Shown here: positions 1-8,388 of the stretch, in pieces
How positions within the stretch are numbered: position 1 is the stretch's first letter
Layout: each line of letters starts with the position of its first letter
Origin: JAJDTT01 sp022827025
GTDB lineage: Bacteria > Acidobacteriota > UBA6911 > RPQK01 > JAJDTT01
Assembly: GCA_965203535.1 (NCBI GenBank)
Contig: OZ241897.1
Span: 372,001 to 436,000 of the forward strand
Length of the DNA stretch: 64,000 nucleotides
Direction of reading: 5' to 3'
Program-made: the position numbers and the translations under genes
The notes under the pieces: generated by a model
What the model saw: only the letters and a program-made list of their open reading frames with translations
The model's database searches: none
Told to the model about the DNA's origin: nothing

Positions 1-1
1 C

Positions 2-3000
2 GCCGAAGACCAGACCCAGGACCGGGAACCGGGGGAGAATGACGCCCACTTTCCGGTGACCACCTGCACCACTTGCGGGCAACACTACTACGTCGCCTTC
101 CTCAAGGACTTCGAGTTCACACGGAGTCGTCCGGGCGGGGGCGAAGCCGGCCCGGGAGGTCGCTGGTGGCCGCCTCTGGAAGAGACCCTGGAGGGCAAGC
201 GCGTCCTGCTGATCGATCACCTGATCGGCGGCGACGACGAGACCCTTCCCGCGAAACGGACGGCGCCACTTCACCTCTGCCGGAAATGCGGGGCGGCGCA
301 TCCCCAGGCGGTTCCACGGTGTCTTTCGTGCGGCGCCGCAAGCTCCACCATACGACTCGATGCGATTCGGCAGAGCAAGAAGAAACCCGGCTACCTGACA
401 AGCTGCCTGTCCTGCGGGTCCACGGCCCGGCCGGTGAACGGCCGCTACCGCGAACCCGCGCGGCCCGTACGGGCGATCAACGTCTCGGACGTCCACGTCC
501 TGACCCAGGACATGGTGCACCAGGCCCAACGCCGGCGTCTCCTCGTGTTCTGCGACAACCGCCAGGACGCCGCGTTCCAGGCGGGTTGGATGAAGGACCA
601 TGCCCGCCGTTTCCGGCTGCGGGCGCTGATGGCCGAAGGCATCCGGGAACGGCCTCGTTCGGTGGGAGATCTGACGGCCTTTCTCGACGACCTGCTGGAA
701 GCAGACGAGACTCTCTCCCGCGCGCTGATCCCGGAGGTGTGGGAGGTGGTCCGCCGCGAGGGCGCCGGTGGACGCCACCGGCAGGAGCGTCGCAAATATC
801 TTCGCTTCCAGGTTTTGCGCGAAGTCACGTTGACTGCCCGGCAGGCGCTCGGCCTGGAACCCTGGGGACGGATGAAGGTGGAGTACGACGGGCTTGAGGT
901 GTCCCTGCCCTGGATTCAGGAACGGGCCCACGCCCTGGCCATCCCTCCGGAGCGCCTTCGCGAGGGGATCGCCGCCGTGCTCGACTACCTGCGGCGAAAA
1001 GGGGCCCTGTACGATCCCGAGCACGAGATCTTCACGAAACACTGGATGGAGGGTGACCGCGAGATCCAACAGGGCTACTTGCCCGGCTTCCTCCGACCCC
1101 ACGGCACCAAGCTGCGCCGCGCCGCGGCGGAAAGGAAACGCTACACCACCCAATGGCTGAGCGACCGTGGCGACACGACGTTACGCCAGGTCGCCGGGAA
1201 ATGGGGAGTGGCCCGGGAGGAGGTGGAGTCTTTCCTGGAGAACCTGTTCGACTTTCTGGTCTGGCTCCAACTGCTGGTCCCGGTACGGCTCAAGGGATCC
1301 AGGGGCCGTCCGTTGCCGAATCTTCAGGGTATCTACCAGGTGAACGCCGATCGGCTTCGGCTGAGTCCCAACCGGGGCGTCAAGCGCTGCCGGAGCTGTC
1401 GGCGCAAGACCACGCGGGACCTACCGTACGACCGCTGCCCCGCCTGGCGGTGCCAGGGGGTTTTGGAGTGGGTGCCGGAAGACGCCGACGACTACAACCT
1501 GCAACTGCTGGACGGCGCCTATTCGATGCTCCGTCCGGAAGAGCACACCGCCATGGTCCCGCAAGTGGAGAGGGAGCGGCTGGAGAATCTGTTCAAGGGG
1601 GCATCGGACGCGGTCAACTGCCTCGTCTGCACCCCGACGCTGGAACTCGGGATCGACATCGGTCAGCTCGACTCGGTATTGATGCGCAACGTGCCTCCGT
1701 TGCCGGCCAACTACTGGCAGCGCGCCGGACGGGCGGGAAGACGACACCGGATGGCCGTCGACATCACCTATTGCCGATCCGTCTCGCACGATCTCGCCTA
1801 TTATTCCGAGCCGCTCAAACTGCTGGACGGCAGGATCGATCCGCCGGCCTTCAATCTCCGTAACCAGACCATGGTCGCCAAACACGTCCATGCGACAGTC
1901 ATCACGGCCCTGCATCAGTCCGCCCGCGACCCCGGGCGGCCGGATGCCGAGCGGGAGGAGATCCGGGACGTTCTCGGGCTCTGCCTGCCGCGGGTTGTCT
2001 CTCCCTACCTGTTCGACGGCGGCGAGGTGCGCAGCGCACCGTTCGACTTTACGGCGTTGCGAGATCTGGTGCGGCGACATTCCCAGGATCTGACCTCGGG
2101 CGTGAAACGGGTTTTCCGGCAAGGCTGGCCGCAGACGGACGCCGGCGTTACGGACCCGGCAACTCTCCTTGCCCACGTCGACGAGTTCGTCGACCGCCTG
2201 GAAGCCGTCGTTGCCCGCCTGCGGCGCCGCCTGCGTTGGGCCTTGAACCAGATCCGGCGGCTCAACGAGCGGCGCGTCCGCCAGGGAACGCTCGATGCCG
2301 AGGACGAAGCCCTGTTTCGACGCTGCGACAAGCTGGTCAAGCGGCTCAAGGGCACGATCCGGCGAGCGCGGACGCGGGCCGAGGGACACGACGACTTCAA
2401 CACCTTCAACGTGTTGGCGGCGGAAGGATTTCTGCCCGGTTACGGGCTGGAAGCCGGTTCGGTGGTCGGCTGGGCGGAGATCCCGTTCTGGCGGATGGGA
2501 GCCATGGATTTCAGCTTGCCGCGACCGCCCGCGACCGCCCTGCGCGAATACGTGCCCGGCAATCTCATTTACGCCAACGGTCATCGTTTCGTGGCGCGCC
2601 GCTTTCACCGCGAGCTCGCCGAGGAACACGCCGAAACCCCGTACTACGAAGTCTCCCCGGACCGGCAGGCCGTGAAGGCGGCCAGTGGGACCGGAGGATC
2701 GTCGTTGACCGGACAGCTTCTGCAGACGATTTCAGTCTGCGACACGGACCTGATCCATACCTCGCACATCTCCGACGAGGAGGAGTTGCGCTTCCAGTTG
2801 GGCGTGGCCGTGTATGGGATCGAGCTCGGCCAGCACAGTGGAGGGCGGGCCTTCCGTTGGGGACCCCAACCCACGCACCTGAGGCGTGGCGTGCGCATGC
2901 GCCTGGTCAACGTGGGCGCCTCCGGCCGTCTCAAACGCACAGGCAAGTTGGGCTTTCCCGTCTGTCTGGTGTGCGGCCAGAGCGTTTCGCCACTTTCCTC

Positions 3001-4450
3001 GCAGCGCCAGCGCAGCGAGTTCCGCAAGTCCCACGCCGAACGGTGCGGCCGCCCGCCGAATTCCATCGGTTTCCATGCCGACGTGACGGCGGACGTACTC
3101 TCCCTTTCCGCTTGCGACGATGCCACCACCGCCTACAGCGTCCTGGAGGCCCTGCGTTTCGGCGCGGCCCGCGTACTCGACATGCACTTGGACGACTTGC
3201 AGATTCTGGTGATCGGCCACGTCGACCGGGACGAAGTGGATGCCCTGCTCTGGGATCCGATGGCCGGCGGTTCCGGCCTGCTCGATCAGATCTGCGAGCG
3301 TTTCGGAGAAGTCGTGAAAGTGGCCCGTGAAGTCGCCGACAACTGTCCGGCCGTGTGCGGTTCGTCCTGTATCGACTGTCTTCAGACGTTTCGCAACGCC
3401 TACTACCATCCGCACCTGAACCGTGGGGTGGCGTTCCAGAGATTCCGGGATTGGGGCCCCCGGTTGACCTTCGCTCATGACATTCCGCCATTGCAACCGG
3501 AGCCGGCGCCGGATGTGACGCAGATGCCGGTCAACGAAGCCGAAACCAAGTTGCGGCGCCTGTTGCTCGCGGCCGGGTTCGCAGAGGGCATCCGAGGAGA
3601 GCAACTGCGGCTGGGTCCGGCGCTGGGCACCACCACGCCGGACGTCATATACCGAGCCGAGGATGACGAGCCGGACGAGGGCCTCTGCATCTATTTCGAC
3701 GGGTTGAGCGGGCATCTGCACGGCAATCCGGAGACGGCCGAACGGGACCGGAGAATCCGCACCTGGCTCCGCAACAGTGGATACGACGTGTTGGAGATCG
3801 CCGCCCACGAACTGGACGACGAGGGCGCGATGGTGGGGCATTTCCGCCGCCTCGCAAGTTATCTCGGGATGCGCAAGGTCAGAAAGAGACTGCGGAGCGA
3901 CCGTTCCTGGTTCCGCGACGCTGCATCCCGAGTACGGGACCGCTCCAAGGGTTTGCGACTGGTCACGCCGGGTCCCGAGTCGCGGTACGTCGACTGCCTG
4001 CCGCTGGTTCCCCTGGAAGCGGCGGCGGGGGCATTCGGCGACCCCCACATCCTGCCTGACGAGTCCGAGTGGGACTGGGTGGAATTCGATACGGCGCGCC
4101 CTCTGCGGCGAGGCATGTTCGTTGCGCGAGTGGTGGGAAAATCGATGGAGCCCATGATACCCGACGGCTCATACTGCCTCTTCAGAAGCCCCGTCACCGG
4201 TACGCGGAAGGGACGAACGGTGCTGGTCCAGTTGCGCGACGCGGTGGATCCCGATACCGACCAGAGGTTCACCGTGAAGCGCTATAAGAGTGAGAAAACG
4301 ACCGACGAGAATGGTTGGCGACACTTCAAGATCGTCCTCGAGCCGGTCAATCCTGACTTCCAGCCCATCGAATTGACGGCTGACGACGAAGATACGGTAG
4401 CGGTCGTGGCGGAACTGGTCGAAGTCATCGGCTCCAGCGTGACGGGATAG
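2..4450 (+). CDS. Large helicase-DUF1998-nuclease protein with C-terminal S24/LexA-like peptidase domain, 5'-partial
   Basis: The frame is open from base 2, so the start lies upstream of the window. Residues are numbered from the GTG at 56 (1464 residues on). Cys-pair zinc modules occur near 4-7, 75-94 and 445-466. The second helicase lobe is clear: a TPTLELGIDIG motif near 525-535 and QRAGRAGRR near 555-563. A DUF1998-type Cys cluster (CPAVCGSSCIDC) lies near 1097-1112. A Vsr/DUF559-like nuclease module follows at about 1160-1255 (PD at 1195-1196, YFDG at 1213-1216). The last ~150 residues look like an S24 peptidase: Ala1324-Gly1325 cleavage loop, Ser1363 in GKSMEP and Lys1408 in VKRY. Large helicases with DUF1998 are core parts of DISARM and Druantia defence systems, so a role in phage defence or DNA processing is inferred. 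The N-terminal Walker A/DEAD lobe would be upstream. DruE-like is the best comparison, but identity is not proven. Confidence 0.85.
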   Translation, partial: AEDQTQDREPGENDAHFPVTTCTTCGQHYYVAFLKDFEFTRSRPGGGEAGPGGRWWPPLEETLEGKRVLLIDHLIGGDDETLPAKRTAPLHLCRKCGAAHPQAVPRCLSCGAASSTIRLDAIRQSKKKPGYLTSCLSCGSTARPVNGRYREPARPVRAINVSDVHVLTQDMVHQAQRRRLLVFCDNRQDAAFQAGWMKDHARRFRLRALMAEGIRERPRSVGDLTAFLDDLLEADETLSRALIPEVWEVVRREGAGGRHRQERRKYLRFQVLREVTLTARQALGLEPWGRMKVEYDGLEVSLPWIQERAHALAIPPERLREGIAAVLDYLRRKGALYDPEHEIFTKHWMEGDREIQQGYLPGFLRPHGTKLRRAAAERKRYTTQWLSDRGDTTLRQVAGKWGVAREEVESFLENLFDFLVWLQLLVPVRLKGSRGRPLPNLQGIYQVNADRLRLSPNRGVKRCRSCRRKTTRDLPYDRCPAWRCQGVLEWVPEDADDYNLQLLDGAYSMLRPEEHTAMVPQVERERLENLFKGASDAVNCLVCTPTLELGIDIGQLDSVLMRNVPPLPANYWQRAGRAGRRHRMAVDITYCRSVSHDLAYYSEPLKLLDGRIDPPAFNLRNQTMVAKHVHATVITALHQSARDPGRPDAEREEIRDVLGLCLPRVVSPYLFDGGEVRSAPFDFTALRDLVRRHSQDLTSGVKRVFRQGWPQTDAGVTDPATLLAHVDEFVDRLEAVVARLRRRLRWALNQIRRLNERRVRQGTLDAEDEALFRRCDKLVKRLKGTIRRARTRAEGHDDFNTFNVLAAEGFLPGYGLEAGSVVGWAEIPFWRMGAMDFSLPRPPATALREYVPGNLIYANGHRFVARRFHRELAEEHAETPYYEVSPDRQAVKAASGTGGSSLTGQLLQTISVCDTDLIHTSHISDEEELRFQLGVAVYGIELGQHSGGRAFRWGPQPTHLRRGVRMRLVNVGASGRLKRTGKLGFPVCLVCGQSVSPLSSQRQRSEFRKSHAERCGRPPNSIGFHADVTADVLSLSACDDATTAYSVLEALRFGAARVLDMHLDDLQILVIGHVDRDEVDALLWDPMAGGSGLLDQICERFGEVVKVAREVADNCPAVCGSSCIDCLQTFRNAYYHPHLNRGVAFQRFRDWGPRLTFAHDIPPLQPEPAPDVTQMPVNEAETKLRRLLLAAGFAEGIRGEQLRLGPALGTTTPDVIYRAEDDEPDEGLCIYFDGLSGHLHGNPETAERDRRIRTWLRNSGYDVLEIAAHELDDEGAMVGHFRRLASYLGMRKVRKRLRSDRSWFRDAASRVRDRSKGLRLVTPGPESRYVDCLPLVPLEAAAGAFGDPHILPDESEWDWVEFDTARPLRRGMFVARVVGKSMEPMIPDGSYCLFRSPVTGTRKGRTVLVQLRDAVDPDTDQRFTVKRYKSEKTTDENGWRHFKIVLEPVNPDFQPIELTADDEDTVAVVAELVEVIGSSVTG

Positions 4451-4612
4451 TAGGGGCGCCCCTTGTGGGCGCCCTCCCCTTGTGGGCGCCCTCTTCGGTC
4501 CGAACCCGACCAAGACCCGGGCCACCGCCGGGGTATGGCGTGCGGATAGCATCGCCGCGCGGTCGATCCCGGTTGCCGGCACGCGGAGGGCGACCACAAG
4601 GGTCGCCCCTAC
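4450..4612. repeat. R1 palindromic repeat, long form
   Basis: GTAGGGGCGCCCCTTGTGGG at the left is mirrored by a GGCGACCACAAGGGTCGCCC-type right end, with about 110 bp between. The first base overlaps the helicase stop codon. The left hairpin half is partly doubled. The same ends recur at 7237, 12918, 22050, 35007 and 35873, so this is a dispersed family that resembles a MITE. Confidence 0.75.
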
Positions 4613-4787
4613 GAACAATGCATGCGTAGACGCCTGGGAATTGCGCTCCAGGGAGGCAACCGAGTTGTACCACCGGGTATTGCGCGACGGCGTCCGGTTT
4701 CTCTCCCGGGACCTCCGGGCGACGACGACCCGTGCGGGTCAGGCGCTTTCGCGCTACTTCGATTTCCTGCCGCAACTGGAAAAGATA

Positions 4788-6042
4788 GGGGATTATAAAT
4801 AGTGGTTGACACCGTGAATTCTGCCAGATCTACGTGCTACTATCCAACGAGGAATGAAGTGGCACGTGACATTTCAATGCCGGGCCAGACTGTCCCGCAA
4901 CGGCTACCGTCGGCTGGACTGGATTCGCTCCGTCCTGAACCGACTCTACAATGCCTGTCTGCAAGAGCGGCGTGATGCGTGGGAGAAGGACCAGAGGCGT
5001 GTGACAGCCTATGACCAGTTGAAGACTCTCACCGGGAAGAGGAAAGCAGATCCGGACGGGTTGGGTTCGTTTGCCCTGGTGGCGCAACGGGGCATGATCT
5101 TCCGGCTGGATCGAGCCTTCAAGGCGTTCTTCCGACGGTGCAAGGCAGGTGAAAAGCCCGGTTTTCCTCGTTTTCGACCCTTGGCCCGGATGGAGACCAT
5201 CGACATCGTTGATCCGCGAGCCACGATGGTGAAGAAGCGAAAGCGGGGATACGCTCTCCGTCCCAAGGGCTTCCCCACGATCCGACTCTATTCATCCCGG
5301 CCGTTGCCGGTCGATTGTCCGTTGAAGGCTCTGCGAATCGTCCGCAAGCCCAACCGGATCTACGTGGATCTGGTCTATGAAGTCGAGAAGGAATCGTTGC
5401 CCCTATGTGAGGCTGCGGTGGGGATCGATCTTGGAGTCCGTAAACGGGCCGTCTTGTCCACCGGAGAACGGATCGAACGCCACCGCCGCAATTGGGCGGA
5501 GATCAAGCGTCAGCAGAGAAGAGTTGCCCGTTGCAAGCGGGGATCGAACCGCCGCAAGAAGCGGGTCCGGCAATTGGCACGGCTCCGCTACCGCGAGAAG
5601 GTCAGGAACCGGAATGCGTGCCACCGGGCCACGACTCGGATCGTGCGTTCTCACGGACTCATCGCCGTCGAGAAGCTGAACATCACGGGGATGTCCACCA
5701 AGGGCCTGCACAAGAAGGGCCTGAATCGGGAGATCCTCACTCAATCCTGGGGACTTCTACGCAATCAACTCCAGTACAAGGCAGAGTGGGCCGGTCGGGA
5801 GTTCGTGGAAGTGGACCCGAAATACACGTCGCAGGACTGTCACAGGTGCGGCAGTCGTCACGATCTGGGACGCAGTGAGACCTACAGGTGCCGCACCTGC
5901 GGACTCCGGATGGACAGGGACCATAACGCTGCGATCAACATCTTGGCGGCTGGGGTTTCTGCCGCCGGTGGCGGAACGTGGGCCGATAGGCCGAGCGTGT
6001 CACCAGAACTGTAGAGCGTGTCAAACACTCTTTATAATCCCC
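4788..6042 (+). mobile_element. TnpB-only insertion element with imperfect inverted ends
   Basis: The left end (4788-4812) and the reverse complement of the right end (6018-6042) share 23 of 25 bases, beginning GGGGATTATAAA and ending TTGACAC. Just outside, AAAAGAT occurs at 4780-4786 and again at 6043-6049 in the same orientation. There is no tnpA, so the element is non-autonomous or is moved in trans. Inverted ends and a direct repeat are not usual for the IS200/IS605 family. Confidence 0.7.
4854..6014 (+). CDS. tnpB: TnpB (IS605 OrfB family) RNA-guided nuclease
   Basis: A 386-residue protein of normal TnpB length. The RuvC-like acidic residues are present: GIDLGVRK near 189-196, EKLN near 274-277 and DRDHNAA near 354-360. 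A four-Cys zinc finger (CHRCG, CRTCG) lies between the second and third motifs. TnpB proteins are RNA-guided DNA nucleases that help their IS persist; the guide (omega) RNA usually comes from the right end, here the last tens of bases of the gene through 6042. The ATG at 4854 follows a CGAGG stretch very closely, and a TTGACA at 4806 could be part of its promoter. It appears intact. No TnpA transposase is encoded in the window. Confidence 0.93.
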   Translation: MKWHVTFQCRARLSRNGYRRLDWIRSVLNRLYNACLQERRDAWEKDQRRVTAYDQLKTLTGKRKADPDGLGSFALVAQRGMIFRLDRAFKAFFRRCKAGEKPGFPRFRPLARMETIDIVDPRATMVKKRKRGYALRPKGFPTIRLYSSRPLPVDCPLKALRIVRKPNRIYVDLVYEVEKESLPLCEAAVGIDLGVRKRAVLSTGERIERHRRNWAEIKRQQRRVARCKRGSNRRKKRVRQLARLRYREKVRNRNACHRATTRIVRSHGLIAVEKLNITGMSTKGLHKKGLNREILTQSWGLLRNQLQYKAEWAGREFVEVDPKYTSQDCHRCGSRHDLGRSETYRCRTCGLRMDRDHNAAINILAAGVSAAGGGTWADRPSVSPEL

Positions 6043-6161
6043 AAAAGATGGACCGCGCACGCCGACGAGGACCGGCGGTGACTCAAGGAGTCATGGAGCG
6101 GATGAGCTGGTTTCGACGGCACAACGATGCTCGGCACATAACATCCTGAAGGAGGAGGCGA

Positions 6162-6620
6162 ATGAACTGGAAACTGATCATCATCGGCGGACTGGCATTT
6201 TGGCTGGTGACGAACATCGTGGGGTTCGGGATCACCGGTACCATCATCCATGAAAGGATCCTCGATCCGGTCTACAGAGCTCACGAGTCCTTGTGGATCG
6301 AGCCCTTGCGGCAGGATCCGCCCGATATGGCCGCACTCATGCCGCGCTGGATGGTGATGTCACTGATCAGCAGCCTGGTGGTGGCCGGACTTTACACCTG
6401 TCTGCTCAAGGCCTTCGGCGGCCCCGGCTGGAAACGCGGGATGACCTGGGGACTCTACCTGGCGATCTTCTCCTTCATCACTCTGTTGGGCTACTCCGGC
6501 GTGATCGCTCTGCCGATGACCATCGTGATCTGGTGGGGTGTCGAGGGACTGGTTCTGTTTCTGCTGGGAGGAGCCGCCATGGGCTGGGCCGGAGAGAGGT
6601 TCGCGGGCGGAGGCCAATAG
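6162..6620 (+). CDS. Small integral membrane protein
   Basis: A 152-residue protein with four hydrophobic stretches (about residues 5-27, 65-85, 98-120 and 122-143) and short polar loops, so probably a four-helix inner-membrane protein. The start is well set by a GGAGGAGG ribosome site a few bases before the ATG. The family is not recognised with certainty; small membrane proteins of this layout are often annotated as hypothetical. Its neighbours, a TnpB element and an operator-like palindrome cluster, give no functional clue. Confidence 0.75.
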   Translation: MNWKLIIIGGLAFWLVTNIVGFGITGTIIHERILDPVYRAHESLWIEPLRQDPPDMAALMPRWMVMSLISSLVVAGLYTCLLKAFGGPGWKRGMTWGLYLAIFSFITLLGYSGVIALPMTIVIWWGVEGLVLFLLGGAAMGWAGERFAGGGQ

Positions 6621-6650
6621 CCCGAACACTGACCGGAAAGATCGTTCGGA

Positions 6651-6905
6651 GTGTCCGAAATCGGACAGTTTGTCCCGAAATCGGACAGTTTGTCCCGATT
6701 TCGGACACTTGCGACGGATTCCCCGGACAGCGAGAGGGACGGGAGCGTAGAAGTCGCTGACGACTCGGAACGCGCTCTCTGGGCGGTGCGGCTGAAAGGG
6801 CGCATCATCGTCGTCAATGTCGCCCCGAAGGAAGGGCTCAAACGTATTGAGTTCGATCCTGAAGCGCCGTCGGACGAAACATATGAAATCCCCACCAGTG
6901 AGTAG
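6651..6905 (+). CDS. Hypothetical short protein, doubtful
   Basis: An 84-codon frame whose first third runs through the palindrome cluster, so the upstream start is unlikely. A GTG at 6786 would give about 39 residues containing a plausible beta-strand segment (LKGRIIVVNVAP). No ribosome site stands out and no family is recognised. It may be a remnant or non-coding. Confidence 0.25.
   Translation: MSEIGQFVPKSDSLSRFRTLATDSPDSERDGSVEVADDSERALWAVRLKGRIIVVNVAPKEGLKRIEFDPEAPSDETYEIPTSE
6652..6707. promoter_or_regulatory. Three operator-like palindromes in tandem
   Basis: TGTCCGAAATCGGACA (6652-6667) is a perfect 16-base palindrome. Two 17-base variants with TGTCCCGA half-sites follow at 6671-6687 and 6691-6707, a regular spacing of about 20 bases. 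Such arrays fit a dimeric regulator bound on one DNA face. The cognate protein is unknown. Confidence 0.5.
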
Positions 6906-7105
6906 CGAGAAAACATCGAGGACAAAAACGACACCCTTACCAGTATGTTGATCAAACCGGCGGGACTGCGGCGACTGAGACGGCGCAGGACGGGCAAACA
7001 GACCGTGTTGTGGAGCTTGGCCAACCAGGAAATTCCCGACCGAAACCGAAGCGGTCAAGGGTCTCTTGAAACCGGCTCCCGCGCCGGAACCGGTTCCCGA
7101 AATAT

Positions 7106-7181
7106 TGGTGGAGCTGATGGGATTCGAACCCACGACCCCCTGAATGCCATTCAGGTACTCTTCCAACTGAGCTACAGCCCC
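7106..7181 (-). tRNA. tRNA-Ala, anticodon GGC
   Basis: Read on the minus strand this gives a complete cloverleaf. The acceptor stem pairs GGGGCTG with CAGCTCC; the D arm is GCTC-AGTTGGAA-GAGT; the anticodon stem is CCTGA/TCAGG with loop ATGGCAT, so the anticodon is GGC. The T arm carries GGTTCGAATCC. The 3' CCA is encoded (7106-7108). All parts are intact, so it is probably functional. Confidence 0.96.
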
Positions 7182-7236
7182 ACGCTGAAGAGTTCGGAGA
7201 CCGGACTCTAGCACGTTTGCCTCCCCGACATAAAGC

Positions 7237-7316
7237 GTAGGGGCACCCCTTGTGGGTGCCCGTCGCCGCCCCTCACGGATCGGCTCGGGGAGGGCGACCA
7301 CAAGGGTCGCCCCTAC
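7237..7316. repeat. R1 palindromic repeat, short form
   Basis: An 80-bp copy with GTAGGGGCACCCCTTGTGGG at the left and the CACAAGGGTCGCCCCTAC end at the right. It fills the gap between tRNA-Ala and pdxH. Confidence 0.75.
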
Positions 7317-7335
7317 GAGGGCCTCGTCCGGGAGA

Positions 7336-7929
7336 TCAGGGATAGAGGCGTCTCACCGTCCAACCCTGGCTGGTCTTCTCGTAGAGCAGCCGATCGTTGA
7401 GGCGGAAGGAGCGTCCGGTCCAGAACTCGATGCGGTGGGGGATCACCCGGAAACCGGACCAGTACTCGGGCCTGGGAACCGTCGATCCCTGATACTTGGC
7501 CTCGCAGGCGGCGACCTCGGAGATCAGTTGGGAACGGTTGGCCAGGGGACGGGACTGCCTCGAAGCCCACGCTCCCAACTGGCTGATCCGGGAACGGGTC
7601 ACCCAGTAGAGATCCGCCTCCACCGGGCTGACTTCCTGAACCGGACCTTCCACCACCGCCTGTTCCCAGTAGGGATCCCAGTAAAAACAGAGGGCGGCCC
7701 AGGAATTGGCGGCCAGTTGCTCCCCCTTGCGGCTCTCCCGGTTGGTGTAGAAGAGGAAGCCGTCCCGGCCGAAGTCCTTGAGCAGGACGGTCCGGGCCGA
7801 GGGACGTCCCCGATCATCCGCCGTGGCCAGCGTCATGGCCGTGGGTTGGCGAATCAGCCCCTCCTCCTGCCCCCGGCGGAGCCTGCGGCCGAACTCCTGC
7901 AGCGCTTCCTGGTACAGATCTTCGTTCAC
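7336..7929 (-). CDS. pdxH: Pyridoxamine 5'-phosphate oxidase
   Basis: FMN-dependent oxidase that makes pyridoxal 5'-phosphate from PNP or PMP in the cytoplasm. Family signatures are strong: PTAMTLATADDRGRPSARTV near the N-terminus, the FLFYTNRESRKGEQL FMN/phosphate-binding region, ALCFYW, and the typical ending W-VRRLYP. The GTG at 7929 (VNEDLYQEAL) gives 197 residues and a sensible N-terminus. An in-frame ATG at 8040 would add 37 residues that do not look like PdxH. It stands alone between the R1 repeat and the AT-rich stretch before xylB. Confidence 0.93.
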   Translation of the reverse strand: MNEDLYQEALQEFGRRLRRGQEEGLIRQPTAMTLATADDRGRPSARTVLLKDFGRDGFLFYTNRESRKGEQLAANSWAALCFYWDPYWEQAVVEGPVQEVSPVEADLYWVTRSRISQLGAWASRQSRPLANRSQLISEVAACEAKYQGSTVPRPEYWSGFRVIPHRIEFWTGRSFRLNDRLLYEKTSQGWTVRRLYP

Positions 7930-8040
7930 GTTCCGCTCCCTGCGACCTGCACGATAGTGCCCGCCATCGGAGGATTCAAGGAACTGCGGGGGGAAGGAGG
8001 TCAGGATCGAAGCAGCGGGGAGGTGCCGGGAAAAATCCAA

Positions 8041-8388
8041 GTTACTAGTTGCATCCCAGGCTCAATTCGTAATGGCATCCCCCGGCACGTCCCACTACTT
8101 CTTGCTTGGCCCGTTGTCTAGCAAGTCCCGTGCCGAAGTTCTGGGAAAACCTCACAAACCATTTATTTTCTATCATTTAGACAATACAAGAACGGGATCT
8201 CCGGCATCGTCCAGGTAACGAAAATCCAATATTCTGGTTCGAAGGGTTTCCGCTTTCCCCATAAACCACTAATAAAAAAGGATTTACAACATACAATAAT
8301 CTGAATCTCCACGATCCGGCGCCGGATCGTCAAAGGCATGAGCGAGCCGTTCCCGTAAAGTGTAGGATGATCCGCCAGGTAAGAGAGC
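8041..8388. other. AT-rich intergenic stretch upstream of xylB
   Basis: About 350 bases, clearly richer in A and T than the flanks. A short minus-strand frame here lacks coding character. The stretch probably holds the xylBA promoter, but no clear -35/-10 pair or operator palindrome is visible. Confidence 0.4.

Noticed and set aside
4482..4802. 106-codon frame downstream of the helicase gene
   Set aside because: Its first half is translated R1 repeat and it has no ribosome site or recognisable domain.
4854..6014. Cas12-type CRISPR nuclease
   Set aside because: At 386 residues with TnpB order of RuvC and zinc-finger motifs, IS-like ends and no CRISPR array nearby, TnpB is the better call.
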